Shown piece by piece: positions 1 through 8,978 of a stretch of 64,000 nucleotides of DNA; position 1 is the first letter of the stretch; every line of letters begins with the position of its first letter. The notes under the pieces are model-generated. The model worked only from the letters and a program-made list of their open reading frames with translations, had not been told where the DNA came from and made no database searches. The DNA lies in assembly GCF_900101615.1 (NCBI RefSeq), contig NZ_FMZX01000001.1, forward strand, positions 806,001 to 870,000, given 5' to 3'. This DNA is from Belnapia rosea (GTDB lineage Bacteria > Pseudomonadota > Alphaproteobacteria > Acetobacterales > Acetobacteraceae). The translations under genes and the position numbers were made by a program.

Positions 1-947
1 ACCATCCCCCGCAGCGCCGCCGTCCGCTCCGCCACCCAGGCGCCGTCATAGAGACGCCGGGCGATGGCCAGGAAGGGCGCGATATCGACCCGCGCCACCG
101 GCCCGCCCGCCCGCGCCAGCGCCGCCTCATAGAGCGCCGCATCCGCCGGGGTGTCGAAGACCAGCTGCTCCACGAGCGGCGCCGCCAGCCGCCAATGCGG
201 CTGCGGCGCCGGCACCGCGCGCCAGCCCGCCGGGGCAGGGCGGGAATAGCGGTCCTCCCGCTCCGGCCCCGCCATCACCTCCAGCACCGTCGCGGCATCC
301 TCGACCGCCAGCGCGAAGATCGAGATGCAGTCGAGCGAGCGGCAGGCCGGCACCACCCCCAGCGTCGGCACCAACCCGAGGCTCGGCTTCAGCCCGACGA
401 TGTTGTTCACCATCGCCGGCACCCGGCCGGAGCCGGCGGTATCCGTCCCCAGGGAGAAGGCGGCGATGCCCGCCGCCACCGCCGTCGCCGAACCGGAGGA
501 GGAGCCGCCGGGGATGCAATCGGGCACGACCGGGTTGCGCGGCGTGCCATGGGGGCTGCGCGTCCCGTTCAGCCCCGTCGCGAATTGGTCGAGATTGACC
601 TTGCCGAGCAGCACCGCCCCCGCTGCCAGCAGCCGCGCCACCGCCGGGCTGTCCGAGGCCGGCTGGTAGGCGTAGTCCGGGCAGGCCGCCGTCGTCGGCA
701 GGCCGGCGCAGTCGATATTGTCCTTCACCACGAAAGGCAGACCGAAGAGCGGCCGCCCCCGCTTCCCCTCCGCCGCCAGCGCCTCGGCCCGCGCCAGCAC
801 CGCCTCGGCCGGGACGCGGGCGAGGAAGAGGGCCGGGTCGCCCCAGGCCTTGATCCGGCGCAATGCCTCGGCCGCTATGGCCACCGGGCTGCCGCCCGAG
901 GCGATATACCTGGCCAGCGCCGGGAGGGTGAAGGCGGCGGGCAGCAT
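1..947 (-). CDS. atzF: Allophanate hydrolase-like amidase (3' part outside window)
   Basis: Amidase-signature protein; 315 residues are visible before the window edge. The catalytic set is present and correctly spaced: Lys75 in PFVVKDN, cis-Ser149 in GGSSSGSA and nucleophile Ser173 in DTAGSGR. The stretch GKVNLDQFATGLNGTRSPHG is characteristic of allophanate hydrolases (AtzF/DUR2), which split allophanate to CO2 and ammonia; a different linear amide substrate cannot be excluded because the C-terminal AtzF domain lies outside. The ATG shares its A with the TGA of the upstream alpha/beta hydrolase (TGATG), so the two are translationally coupled. It is the last visible gene of an importer operon on the minus strand. 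Confidence 0.85.
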   Translation of the reverse strand, partial: MLPAAFTLPALARYIASGGSPVAIAAEALRRIKAWGDPALFLARVPAEAVLARAEALAAEGKRGRPLFGLPFVVKDNIDCAGLPTTAACPDYAYQPASDSPAVARLLAAGAVLLGKVNLDQFATGLNGTRSPHGTPRNPVVPDCIPGGSSSGSATAVAAGIAAFSLGTDTAGSGRVPAMVNNIVGLKPSLGLVPTLGVVPACRSLDCISIFALAVEDAATVLEVMAGPEREDRYSRPAPAGWRAVPAPQPHWRLAAPLVEQLVFDTPADAALYEAALARAGGPVARVDIAPFLAIARRLYDGAWVAERTAALRGM

Positions 948-1789
948 CACCCGAACCTCAGCAGGTCTTCCGCCGCCCGAAGCATCTCGCCATCCTTCGC
1001 CTTCAGCGCCTCGAGGATGCGGAAATGATCCGCCCCGCTCACCGGGATCAGCGGCCCCGGCGCATGCGCCTCGGCCCGCAGCGCGTGGAAGTCGCGCGAC
1101 TGCCGCCGCAACTCCGGCAGCTCGCCGGTGCCATAGGCGATGGCGAGCGGCTTCTGCACCACCGGCAGCCGCATGGGCGAGAGCGCGGCCAGCTCCGCCT
1201 CGGTCAGCGCCAGCTTCTCGTTGAGGTCGGTATCGCGGATCGGCGCCAGCTCGAAGATGCCGGAGATGGCGAGCCCCGCCGTGACCACCGGATGGTCGAG
1301 CGCCATGGCGGTGAGATGCCCGCCCGCCGACCAGCCCGACAGCACCACCTTGCCGCCGATCCCGTGCTCCGCCCCATGTGCCTGCAGCCAGTCGAGCGCG
1401 GCGCGGATCTCGCCGACGATCTGCGTCAGCGTCGCCTCCGGCCCGAGCGAATAGCCCGGCAGCGCCGCCGACCAGCCCCGCTCCAGCGCACCCGCCATGA
1501 AGGCGCAGAAATCCTCCCGCCGGTTGCGCTGCCAGTAGCCGCCATGGATGAAGACGAGGCAGGGCGCGGAGGCCTCGGCCGCCGGAAACAGGTCCCAGGC
1601 CGTCCGCTGCGTCGGCCCATAGGCAAGGTCGAGATGCCCGGCCCGCGCCGCGCGGAAGGGGGCCGCCTCGGCATTGCGCGCCGCGATCAGCGCCGGGCTG
1701 TCGGCGACCGCCGTGCTGTTGTCGTAGGCGGCGCTGCGCTCGGCGAGGCTGGCGCCGGCCCAGAAGGGCGGCAGCGGGTCATAGGCCAT
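947..1789 (-). CDS. Alpha/beta hydrolase, kynurenine formamidase-like
   Basis: A 280-residue alpha/beta hydrolase. The oxyanion-hole motif HGGYW (residues 82-86) and the nucleophile elbow GWSAGG (Ser154) are those of the kynurenine formamidase / esterase-lipase family; a C-terminal SGADHF provides the catalytic His. The frame is open further upstream, but the start at ATG 1789 (MAYDPLPPFW) is chosen because the upstream sequence is the end of the ABC ATPase gene. It lies between an ABC importer and an amidase, so it probably hydrolyses an imported amide or ester rather than kynurenine metabolites. The substrate is unknown. Confidence 0.85.
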   Translation of the reverse strand: MAYDPLPPFWAGASLAERSAAYDNSTAVADSPALIAARNAEAAPFRAARAGHLDLAYGPTQRTAWDLFPAAEASAPCLVFIHGGYWQRNRREDFCAFMAGALERGWSAALPGYSLGPEATLTQIVGEIRAALDWLQAHGAEHGIGGKVVLSGWSAGGHLTAMALDHPVVTAGLAISGIFELAPIRDTDLNEKLALTEAELAALSPMRLPVVQKPLAIAYGTGELPELRRQSRDFHALRAEAHAPGPLIPVSGADHFRILEALKAKDGEMLRAAEDLLRFG

Positions 1790-1799
1790 GGTGGGTTCC

Positions 1800-2586
<787 letters not shown>

Positions 2587-2594
<8 letters not shown>

Positions 2595-3387
2595 GTTGCG
2601 GACTCCAGCGCAGCAGGCGACGGCCGAGCAGCTGCACCGCCCGGTCGGAGAGGAAGCCGAGCACGCCGATCGTCACCATGCCGGAGATGACGATCTCCGT
2701 GCGCGAGAGCTGCCGCGCCTCCATGATGATGGCGCCGAGCCCGGTCTGCACGCCGGTCATCTCGCCGACGACGATCACCACCCAGGCGAAGCCCAGCCCC
2801 AGCCGCAGCCCGGTGAAGATGGAGGGAAGGGAGGCCGGCAGCACCACCTTCCAGAACACCGCCTGCGGCCCGACGCCGAGCATCGCCGCCGCCTCGAACA
2901 GCCGCCCCTCGACGCTGCGCACCCCGAAGATCGTGTTGAGCAGGATCGGGTAGAAGGCGCCGAGGAAGACGAGGAAGAAGGCGCTGCGCGGCCCGATGCC
3001 GAAGACGATCATGGCAAGCGGCAGCCAGGCCGTCACCGGGATCGGCCGCAGGATCTGCAAGGACGGATCGAGCAGGTCCCGCACGAAGGGCACCCGCCCG
3101 ATCAGCATGCCGAGCGGCAGCGCCACCAGCGCGGCCAGGGCGAAGCCGCCATAGACGCGGCTGAGGCTGGCGATCATGTGGCTCCAGAGCGTCCCCGAAT
3201 AGAGATCGTCCCAGATCCCGCCGAAGGCGAGGTCCCACCACTGCACCGCCACCTCGGAGGGCGGCGGGATGAGGTGATAGCCCGGCCCGCTGGTCGCCAT
3301 GTGCCAGGCCAGCACCCCGATCACCGGCGCCGCCACCGCCAGCAGGGCCTGGCGCGAGGCCGCGGCGCGCGCCGCCAGCGCCGTCAT
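2587..3387 (-). CDS. ABC transporter permease, TauC/SsuC type
   Basis: Integral membrane permease of 266 residues with about six hydrophobic segments and the BPD_transp_1 EAA loop around EAAAMLGVGPQAVFWKVVLP, which docks on the ATPase. The start ATG 3387 (MTALAARAAAS) is chosen: it overlaps the stop of the receptor gene (ATGA), and the longer open frame is shadow sequence of that receptor. It forms the transport channel with the ATPase at 1800-2594 and the receptor at 3384-4331. Confidence 0.93.
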
Positions 3388-4331
3388 GCCGCCGACTTCG
3401 CCAGCTCGTCCGAGAAGGTGGCGTTGAAGAAGGTGGCGAAATCCGGCAGCGCGCGGATCTGCTTCAGGCTCAGCATCTGCTCGGCATAGGTCTTCGCCCG
3501 CGTCACCATCCCGGGCGTCATCTGCCAATTCAGCTCGACATTCGGCAGGCTCATCTCCAGCGCGTCACGCCGCATGCCGAGCTTCGCCACCGCCGTCTCG
3601 ATGGTGACGTCGCGATTCGCCATGCCGAACTCGCTGGCCTGCCGGTGCACCTTCAGCATCGCCCGCACCACCTCCGGCCGCTGGGCGATGGTGTCCGGAT
3701 GGGTGGCGAAGATCATGTTCAGCGAGCCCATCGGCGTCGAATACGGGTATTCGACGATCTTGCCGATCCCGGCCGCGAGCGAGACGCCCGGCCCCGGCTC
3801 CGCCCCGACATAGGCATCGACATCGCCGCGGGCGAGGGCGATCGGCATCTCGGAGAAGGAGACGCGCACCGATTGCACGTCGCGGATCGTCATCCCCTCC
3901 ATCCGCAGCCGCTCGAGGATGAAGACCTCCTGCGTCGAGCCCGGCCAGATGCCGACGCGCTTGCCGCGCAGGTCGGCCAGCTTGTCGATGCCCGCATCCT
4001 TCTTCGCCACCACCGCCATGCCGCGGTCGCAGCAGGAGCCGATGACCGTCACCGGCTCCCGCGCCGCGGCGCCGAGGATGCCGGCGGCGATGCCGAAGGC
4101 GCCAAAATCGACTGATTTCGTCACCACCGCATTCTTGCCCTCGGTCGGGCTCTCGAAGGGGATGACCTCGATCCGCATCCCCGCCGGCTGGAAGCGCTCA
4201 TACAGATAGGGCGCGATGGAATGGATGAGGCGCAGCGCGCCCATCTTCACGGTCACCCCCTGGGCATGCAGCGCCGGCGCCGCCAGGACGGCGGAGGCGG
4301 CACCGAGCAGGGTGCGGCGGGCAAGGGCCAT
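3384..4331 (-). CDS. ABC substrate-binding protein, TauA/NMT1 type
   Basis: Periplasmic binding protein of 315 residues. The N-terminus MALARRTLLGAAS with a double Arg followed by a hydrophobic stretch ending in PALHAQ is a Tat/Sec-like signal peptide. The rest has the NMT1/SsuA-like fold (KNAVVTKSVDFGAFG; DLRGKRVGIWPGSTQEV). A longer reading frame starts 51 nt upstream, but ATG 4331 gives the proper signal peptide and has GGAGGATCG upstream. First gene of the importer operon; a 9-bp inverted repeat lies just upstream (4353-4380). The ligand is unknown; the downstream amidase suggests a nitrogen-containing amide. Confidence 0.92.
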   Translation of the reverse strand: MALARRTLLGAASAVLAAPALHAQGVTVKMGALRLIHSIAPYLYERFQPAGMRIEVIPFESPTEGKNAVVTKSVDFGAFGIAAGILGAAAREPVTVIGSCCDRGMAVVAKKDAGIDKLADLRGKRVGIWPGSTQEVFILERLRMEGMTIRDVQSVRVSFSEMPIALARGDVDAYVGAEPGPGVSLAAGIGKIVEYPYSTPMGSLNMIFATHPDTIAQRPEVVRAMLKVHRQASEFGMANRDVTIETAVAKLGMRRDALEMSLPNVELNWQMTPGMVTRAKTYAEQMLSLKQIRALPDFATFFNATFSDELAKSAA

Positions 4332-4352
4332 GGGGGCGATCCTCCAGCAAAC

Positions 4353-4380
4353 GGACGTTGCCCCGTCGCATGCAACGTCC
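4353..4380. promoter_or_regulatory. 9-bp perfect inverted repeat before the importer operon
   Basis: GGACGTTGC (4353-4361) and GCAACGTCC (4372-4380) form a perfect 9-bp dyad with a 10-nt spacer, 21 nt upstream of the receptor start codon and in the 117-nt gap after the D-2-hydroxyacid dehydrogenase gene. It could be an operator for the importer operon or a hairpin (terminator/attenuator) separating two transcription units; there is no T-run after it on the minus strand. Confidence 0.5.
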
Positions 4381-4448
4381 ATGCCGATCCCGCCGGCCCA
4401 GCATGGCGTTCCATGGCCCGCCTTCCGCCCAAGCAGGCGGCAGGGTGC

Positions 4449-5426
4449 CTATCCCGCGCGCAATTCGCGGATCGGCTGGCCGGCGATGAATGCTTGCACC
4501 GCCTCGACCGCGCCAAGGAAGTACTGCGCGTAATTCTCCTCCGTCACATAGCCCAGATGCGGGGTGAGCACGGTGTTCGGCGCGGCCAGGAGGGGGTGAC
4601 CGGGTGGCAGCGGCTCCTGGTCGAAGACATCGATCCCGGCGCCGGCGATCCGCCCCTCCGCCAGGGCCGCGATCAGCGCCTCCTGCTCGATCAGCGGCCC
4701 GCGGCTGGTGTTCACGATCATTGCCGAACGCTTCATCCGCGCGATATCCGCCGCGCCGACGATGCCGCGCGACCGGTCCGACAGCACGAGATGGAGGCTG
4801 ATCACATCCGCTTCCGCCATCAGCCTGGCCTTGTCCACCAGCCGCGCGCCCGCCGCCTCGGCGCGCTCGGCCGTCAGGTTCTGGCTCCAGGCGAGGATCT
4901 CCATGCCGAAGGCGGCGCCGACCTTCGCCACCCGCGCGCCAAGGTTGCCGAGGCCGACCAGCCCCAGCACCTTGCCCTCGAGCGTCACGCCGACGCTGCC
5001 GCCCGGCGCGATCTGCCATCCCCCGGCCCGCAGCGAGGCCTGCTGCTCCGGGATGCGCCGCATCAGCGAAAGGATCAGCCCCCAGGTCAGGTCCACCGTC
5101 GGGTTGCCGAAGCCCGGCGTGCCGCAGACGGTGACGCCACGCTCCGCCGCCGCCTCCAGGTCGATGCTGCGGTTCCGCGCCCCGGTCGTCACCAGCAGGC
5201 GGAGGTTGGGCAGCCGCTCCAGCAGGGCGCGCGGGAAGGGGGTGCGCTCGCGCATCATCAGGATGGCATCGAAGGGTGCCAGCCGCGCCACCAGCGCCTC
5301 CGGATCGGTGACGGTTTCGCGGAACACCTCGATGGTGAGGCCCTCCGGCAGCCGGTCCCAGGGGCCGCGGGTCAGCGCGACGCCCTGGTAGTCGTCGAGG
5401 ATGGCGAGGCGGGTCAGTTCGGGCAT
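4449..5426 (-). CDS. D-2-hydroxyacid dehydrogenase family protein
   Basis: NAD(P)-dependent D-isomer-specific 2-hydroxyacid dehydrogenase of 325 residues. The Rossmann motif GLVGLGNLGARVA sits mid-protein; the catalytic Arg is in NTSRGPLIE, Glu in GIDVFDQEPLPPGHPL and His in LTPHLGY. Such enzymes reduce 2-keto acids or oxidise D-2-hydroxyacids in the cytoplasm. ATG 5426 is chosen because AGAGGAAAC lies 6 nt upstream; an in-frame ATG 36 nt earlier lacks a site and overlaps the preceding gene's stop. It follows the thioesterase gene and probably belongs to its operon. The precise substrate is not readable. Confidence 0.92.
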   Translation of the reverse strand: MPELTRLAILDDYQGVALTRGPWDRLPEGLTIEVFRETVTDPEALVARLAPFDAILMMRERTPFPRALLERLPNLRLLVTTGARNRSIDLEAAAERGVTVCGTPGFGNPTVDLTWGLILSLMRRIPEQQASLRAGGWQIAPGGSVGVTLEGKVLGLVGLGNLGARVAKVGAAFGMEILAWSQNLTAERAEAAGARLVDKARLMAEADVISLHLVLSDRSRGIVGAADIARMKRSAMIVNTSRGPLIEQEALIAALAEGRIAGAGIDVFDQEPLPPGHPLLAAPNTVLTPHLGYVTEENYAQYFLGAVEAVQAFIAGQPIRELRAG

Positions 5427-5461
5427 GGTCGTTTCCTCTGGATTGGGTTTTTGGCCCGGCA

Positions 5462-5908
5462 TCAGCCGCCGGGCAGCAGCAGCCGCGTCGCCGCCTCGCG
5501 CAGCCGGCCGGGGAGGGGGACGCTCCGGCCCTGCTCCGCACGGGCGACATAGACGTGGATGAAATGGCCCTCGGCGCTCGCCTCCTGCTCATCGTTGCGG
5601 AAGATGCCGACCTCATAGCGGATGGAGGCGGTGCCGAGCCGCCCGCAGCGGACGCCGCAGGTCACCAGGTCGGGGAAGGCGATCGGCGCGAAGTAGCGGC
5701 ACTGGGTCTCGACGACGAGGCCGACCTCGGCGCTCGTCGCCAGGTCGAGCACGCCCTGCTCGATCAGGAATTGCGCCACCGCGGTGTCGATCCAGCTGTA
5801 ATAGGTGACGTTGTTCACATGGCCATAGACGTCATTGTCCATCCAGCGCGTCGGGATGGCGGTGAACCAGCGGTAGTCCGCGCGGGTCCCGATCGGGGGG
5901 CGGCTCAT
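5462..5908 (-). CDS. Acyl-CoA thioesterase, hotdog fold (4HBT/YbgC-like)
   Basis: Small cytoplasmic thioesterase of 148 residues. The segment MDNDVYGHVNNVTYYSWID carries the 4HBT signature with the catalytic Asp and the GHVNN turn on the central helix. The family hydrolyses acyl-CoA thioesters. The ATG overlaps the stop of the preceding NMT1-like gene (ATGA), and the D-2-hydroxyacid dehydrogenase follows 35 nt after its stop, so the three look co-transcribed. The frame stays open far upstream, but that part is shadow of the neighbour. Confidence 0.9.
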   Translation of the reverse strand: MSRPPIGTRADYRWFTAIPTRWMDNDVYGHVNNVTYYSWIDTAVAQFLIEQGVLDLATSAEVGLVVETQCRYFAPIAFPDLVTCGVRCGRLGTASIRYEVGIFRNDEQEASAEGHFIHVYVARAEQGRSVPLPGRLREAATRLLLPGG

Positions 5909-6834
5909 GCCAGGGCCTCCGCCTCGAGCGCCGTATCGACGCAGTCCTCGAAGGGCGGCACATGGGCGATGGCCCCGGCCGCCAGCATCGCCGCGCCCAG
6001 CCGGTCGAAGGCCTTGCGCGGGAAGGCCGGCCCCGCCTCCCACAGGCCAAGCGCTTGGTAGCGCGCGATGGCCCGCACCCGATGCGCCTCCGGCACCTCC
6101 GGGAAGCGCGAGGCAATGGCGGCCGCCACCGCCTCGGCCGGCGCCTGCCGGATCCGCGCCAGCGCCGCGCGCATGGCGCGAACCATGCCGATCAGCGCCG
6201 GCCGCCGCGCCGCGATTCCGGCCTCGGTCGCATAGAAGGCCGTATAGGCGGTCAGCCCCCGATTCGCCTGGGCATGCCAGACCGCACCGCCCGCATCTTC
6301 GACCCGGCAGGCGAAAGGCTCGAAAAGCTGAGCGACATCCAGTGCGCCGGCGACCACCGCCCCGGCATTCTCCGCCATGCCGGGCCCCGCAGGCTCGCCG
6401 ATCGCCATGGGGTCGATGCCCGCCTGCGCCAGATCGCCGCGCAGGCACCAGACTGGCGTCGGCACCTCGGAGACCAGCCCGAGCCGCAGCCCCGGCAGCT
6501 CCTCCAGCACGAAGCCCGGCCGCGGCGCAGCCCCGACCAGCAGGAAGGGGTCCCGCATCACCACCGCGCAGAAGCTGCGCAGGGTGCAGCCGGGGTCGCG
6601 GCTGCGCAGCAGCAGGGGCCGCATCGGGCCCGACCAGGCGAGGTCCGCCTTGCCGGCCAGCAGCATCGCCGCTGCGGCATCCGTGCTGCCGGCCGTGACC
6701 ATCCGCAGGTCGATCCCCTCCCGGGCGAACAGCCCCTCCGCCTCGGCGAGATAGAAGGGCGCATAGAACAAGGCGCGGAACGGTTCGATCAGGGTCAGCG
6801 GCTGCAAGGTACGCTCCTTGGGTTCGCCAGCCAT
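5905..6834 (-). CDS. NMT1/THI5-like binding protein lacking a signal peptide
   Basis: A 309-residue protein of the NMT1/THI5-like fold (FYAPFYLAEAEGLFAREGID; DLAWSGPMRP), normally the receptor of an ABC importer. From ATG 6834 the protein begins MAGEPKERTLQPLTLIEP, with no hydrophobic leader; upstream in-frame codons give Arg/Pro-rich sequence, not a signal peptide. No permease or ATPase is directly attached. It may be a cytoplasmic ligand-binding protein or enzyme, or serve the importer encoded at 1800-4331. First gene of a three-gene unit whose start faces minC. Confidence 0.8.
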   Translation of the reverse strand: MAGEPKERTLQPLTLIEPFRALFYAPFYLAEAEGLFAREGIDLRMVTAGSTDAAAAMLLAGKADLAWSGPMRPLLLRSRDPGCTLRSFCAVVMRDPFLLVGAAPRPGFVLEELPGLRLGLVSEVPTPVWCLRGDLAQAGIDPMAIGEPAGPGMAENAGAVVAGALDVAQLFEPFACRVEDAGGAVWHAQANRGLTAYTAFYATEAGIAARRPALIGMVRAMRAALARIRQAPAEAVAAAIASRFPEVPEAHRVRAIARYQALGLWEAGPAFPRKAFDRLGAAMLAAGAIAHVPPFEDCVDTALEAEALA

Positions 6835-6917
6835 TATGGCCCGGCCACGCGCCGCGCCAATCCGTGATGGACCGGCGTATTCGGGCTTCGCCGCCCGCGA
6901 TGTGGCCGCTATAGACC

Positions 6918-7751
6918 ATGGAACGGGCGGCTTCCGACGCCGCCCGGCCCCGCAACCCCTTTGCCCGCCACGGCAGGTCCGAGAGCGCCTTGAGCAGCCA
7001 GACGCTTCCTGAAGCATTCCGCCTCCGCGCCGGCAATTTCAACCTGCTCGTCCTGCGCCTGCTGGACCCGCGGCCGGATGCGGTGCTGCCTGCGCTCGGC
7101 GACCAGTTCCGCCGCGCGCCCGGCTTCCTGCGCTTCGCCCCCATCGTCATCGGCCTCGCCGATCTCGAGGCGGCGCCCGAGGAGGTCGATTTCCGCGGCC
7201 TGGTCGAAGGGCTCCACAAGCTTGAGATCGTGCCGATCGGCACCTCGGGCGGCACCCAGGCGATGAAGCAGGCGGCGCAGACCGCGGGCCTGCCGCCGCT
7301 CCGCGCCGTCGGCGGTGCCGAGACCGAGCCGGCCGCGCCGCCGCCAGAGGCCGTGGCCGCCGCCGCCCCGCCGCCACCGCCGGCCGAGGCCGTGCCGCGC
7401 CCCGACTTCCTCGGCTCCGGCCGCGCCGCCATGCTAGTGACCGAGCCGGTACGCTCCGGCCAGCGCATCTATGCCCAGGGCGCCGACCTCATCGTGACGG
7501 CGACGGTGAATGCCGGCGCGGAAATCATTGCCGACGGCAATATTCATGTATACGGCGCGCTGCGCGGCCGGGCCGTCGCCGGCGCCGCCGACGACGCCAC
7601 CGCGCGGATCTTCGCGCTGAATTTCGACCCCGAGCTGGTCGCCATCGCCGGTTACTACGCGGTGCGCGAGGGCCTCGGGGATGCGCCCATCGGCAAGCCC
7701 ACCCAGGTGCGGCTCGAGGGCGAGGAGATGCGGTTCGCGCCGCTGGGGTGA
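6918..7751 (+). CDS. minC: Septum site-determining protein MinC
   Basis: Inhibitor of FtsZ assembly at the poles. The N-terminal FtsZ-binding domain (about residues 28-125, FRLRAGNFNLLVLRLLDP) is followed by an Ala/Pro-rich linker (about 135-160) and the C-terminal beta-helix (VRSGQRIYAQGADLIVTATV ... ADGNIHVYGALRGRA) that dimerises and binds MinD. Length 277 aa is slightly long for the family; the first 28 residues are poorly conserved in type, so a start further in is possible. Followed by minD and minE in the same orientation. Confidence 0.95.
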   Translation: MERAASDAARPRNPFARHGRSESALSSQTLPEAFRLRAGNFNLLVLRLLDPRPDAVLPALGDQFRRAPGFLRFAPIVIGLADLEAAPEEVDFRGLVEGLHKLEIVPIGTSGGTQAMKQAAQTAGLPPLRAVGGAETEPAAPPPEAVAAAAPPPPPAEAVPRPDFLGSGRAAMLVTEPVRSGQRIYAQGADLIVTATVNAGAEIIADGNIHVYGALRGRAVAGAADDATARIFALNFDPELVAIAGYYAVREGLGDAPIGKPTQVRLEGEEMRFAPLG

Positions 7752-7775
7752 TGGGATGAGTAAGGGGGAGCGTCC

Positions 7776-8597
7776 ATGGCGCAAGTGATCGTTGTCACCT
7801 CCGGCAAGGGGGGCGTCGGCAAGACCACGACCAGCGCCGCCTTCGCCACCGGCCTCGCGCAACGGGGCAAGAAGACGGTGGTGATCGACTTCGACGTGGG
7901 TCTGCGCAACCTCGACCTCATCATGGGTGTCGAGCGGCGCGTCGTCTTCGACATCGTCAACGTCATCCAGGGCGAGGCGCGGCTGAACCAGGCGCTGATC
8001 CGGGACAAGCGCGTCGATACGCTGGCGATCCTGCCGGCCAGCCAGACCCGCGACAAGGATGCGCTGACCCGCGAGGGCGTCTCGACTATCATCGAGGAGC
8101 TCTCGGCCGACTTCGACTACATCCTCTGCGACAGCCCGGCCGGTATCGAGAAGGGCGCGCTGCTCGCCCTGTACTTTGCCGACCAGGCGATCGTCGTCAC
8201 CAACCCCGAGGTCTCCTCGGTGCGGGACAGCGACCGCATCCTCGGCGTGCTGCAATCCAAGTCGAAGCGCGCCGAGGAGAAGAAGGACAAGGTCAAGGAG
8301 CACCTCCTTGTCACCCGCTACGACCCGAACCGGGTCGAACGCGGCGAGATGCTGAAACTCGAGGATGTGCGCGAGATCCTCGCCATCCCGCTGCTCGGCG
8401 TCGTCCCCGAGAACGAGAGCGTGCTCAAGGCCTCGAATACCGGCACGCCGGTGATCATGGATACGGAAAGCGTCGCCGGTCAGGCCTATAAGGATGCGGT
8501 CGGCCGCTTCCTCGGTGAGGACCTGCCGCATCGCTTCCTGGAGCCGGACAAGAAGCCCGGCCTGTTCAGGCGCCTGTTCGGGGGGAGGGCCGCGTGA
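7776..8597 (+). CDS. minD: Septum site-determining ATPase MinD
   Basis: Membrane-associated ParA/MinD ATPase of 273 residues. The deviant Walker A is GKGGVGKTT (about residues 10-18); DFDVGLRNLDLIMG and the switch CDSPAGIEKGA follow. The C-terminus KKPGLFRRLF is an amphipathic membrane-targeting helix. MinD recruits MinC to the membrane and oscillates with MinE. A good ribosome site (AAGGGGGAG) precedes the ATG. It overlaps minE. Confidence 0.98.
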   Translation: MAQVIVVTSGKGGVGKTTTSAAFATGLAQRGKKTVVIDFDVGLRNLDLIMGVERRVVFDIVNVIQGEARLNQALIRDKRVDTLAILPASQTRDKDALTREGVSTIIEELSADFDYILCDSPAGIEKGALLALYFADQAIVVTNPEVSSVRDSDRILGVLQSKSKRAEEKKDKVKEHLLVTRYDPNRVERGEMLKLEDVREILAIPLLGVVPENESVLKASNTGTPVIMDTESVAGQAYKDAVGRFLGEDLPHRFLEPDKKPGLFRRLFGGRAA

Positions 8598-8887
8598 TGA
8601 GTTGGCTCGATTATTTTCGTGCCGCGCGGAAGGACGAGCCACCGCCAAGCGCGTCCGCCGCCAAGGAGCGCCTGCAGATCGTGCTCGCCCATGAGCGCAT
8701 CGGCCGCACGCGGGAGGATTTCCTCCCCAGGCTGCAGCAGGAGCTGGTCGCGGTCGTCGCCCGCTATGTGGCGATCGACCCGGGCAAGGTGAAGCTGGAT
8801 CTCGACCGGGGCGGGGACATGTCCACCCTCGCCATCGAGATCGAGCTGCCGGCGCCCACGCCGGGCCGTCAGGCCGCTGCCGGCTGA
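8597..8887 (+). CDS. minE: Cell division topological specificity factor MinE
   Basis: A 96-residue MinE: N-terminal membrane/MinD-binding segment MSWLDYF, anti-MinCD helix containing ERLQIVLAHER, then the topological-specificity domain (VVARYVAIDPGKVKLDLDR). It stimulates MinD ATPase and confines MinC to the poles. ATG 8597 shares a base with the minD stop (TGATG); the adjacent GTG 8594 would add one Met. Last gene of the operon; two GC-rich hairpins follow. Confidence 0.97.
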   Translation: MSWLDYFRAARKDEPPPSASAAKERLQIVLAHERIGRTREDFLPRLQQELVAVVARYVAIDPGKVKLDLDRGGDMSTLAIEIELPAPTPGRQAAAG

Positions 8888-8900
8888 TCCCGAGGCTCAA

Positions 8901-8955
8901 GCCGTCCCGGGCCATGACACCCGGGACGGCCCGAGCGAGGTGCCGGTCCCTCGGG
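8901..8955. terminator. Two adjacent hairpins after minE
   Basis: A perfect 11-bp stem (8901-8911 with 8920-8930, 8-nt loop) is followed at once by a second short stem, CCCGAG (8930-8935) with CTCGGG (8950-8955). They lie between convergent minE and the FkbM methyltransferase gene, as expected of a bidirectional terminator, though neither side has a T-run. Confidence 0.55.
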
Positions 8956-8978
8956 CATGACCGCCGGGGCTGGACGGA

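Noticed and set aside
5462-7468. Apparent 668-residue fusion ending in the thioesterase
   Set aside because: Only the last 148 residues resemble a protein family; the rest is an alternate frame of the NMT1-like and minC genes.
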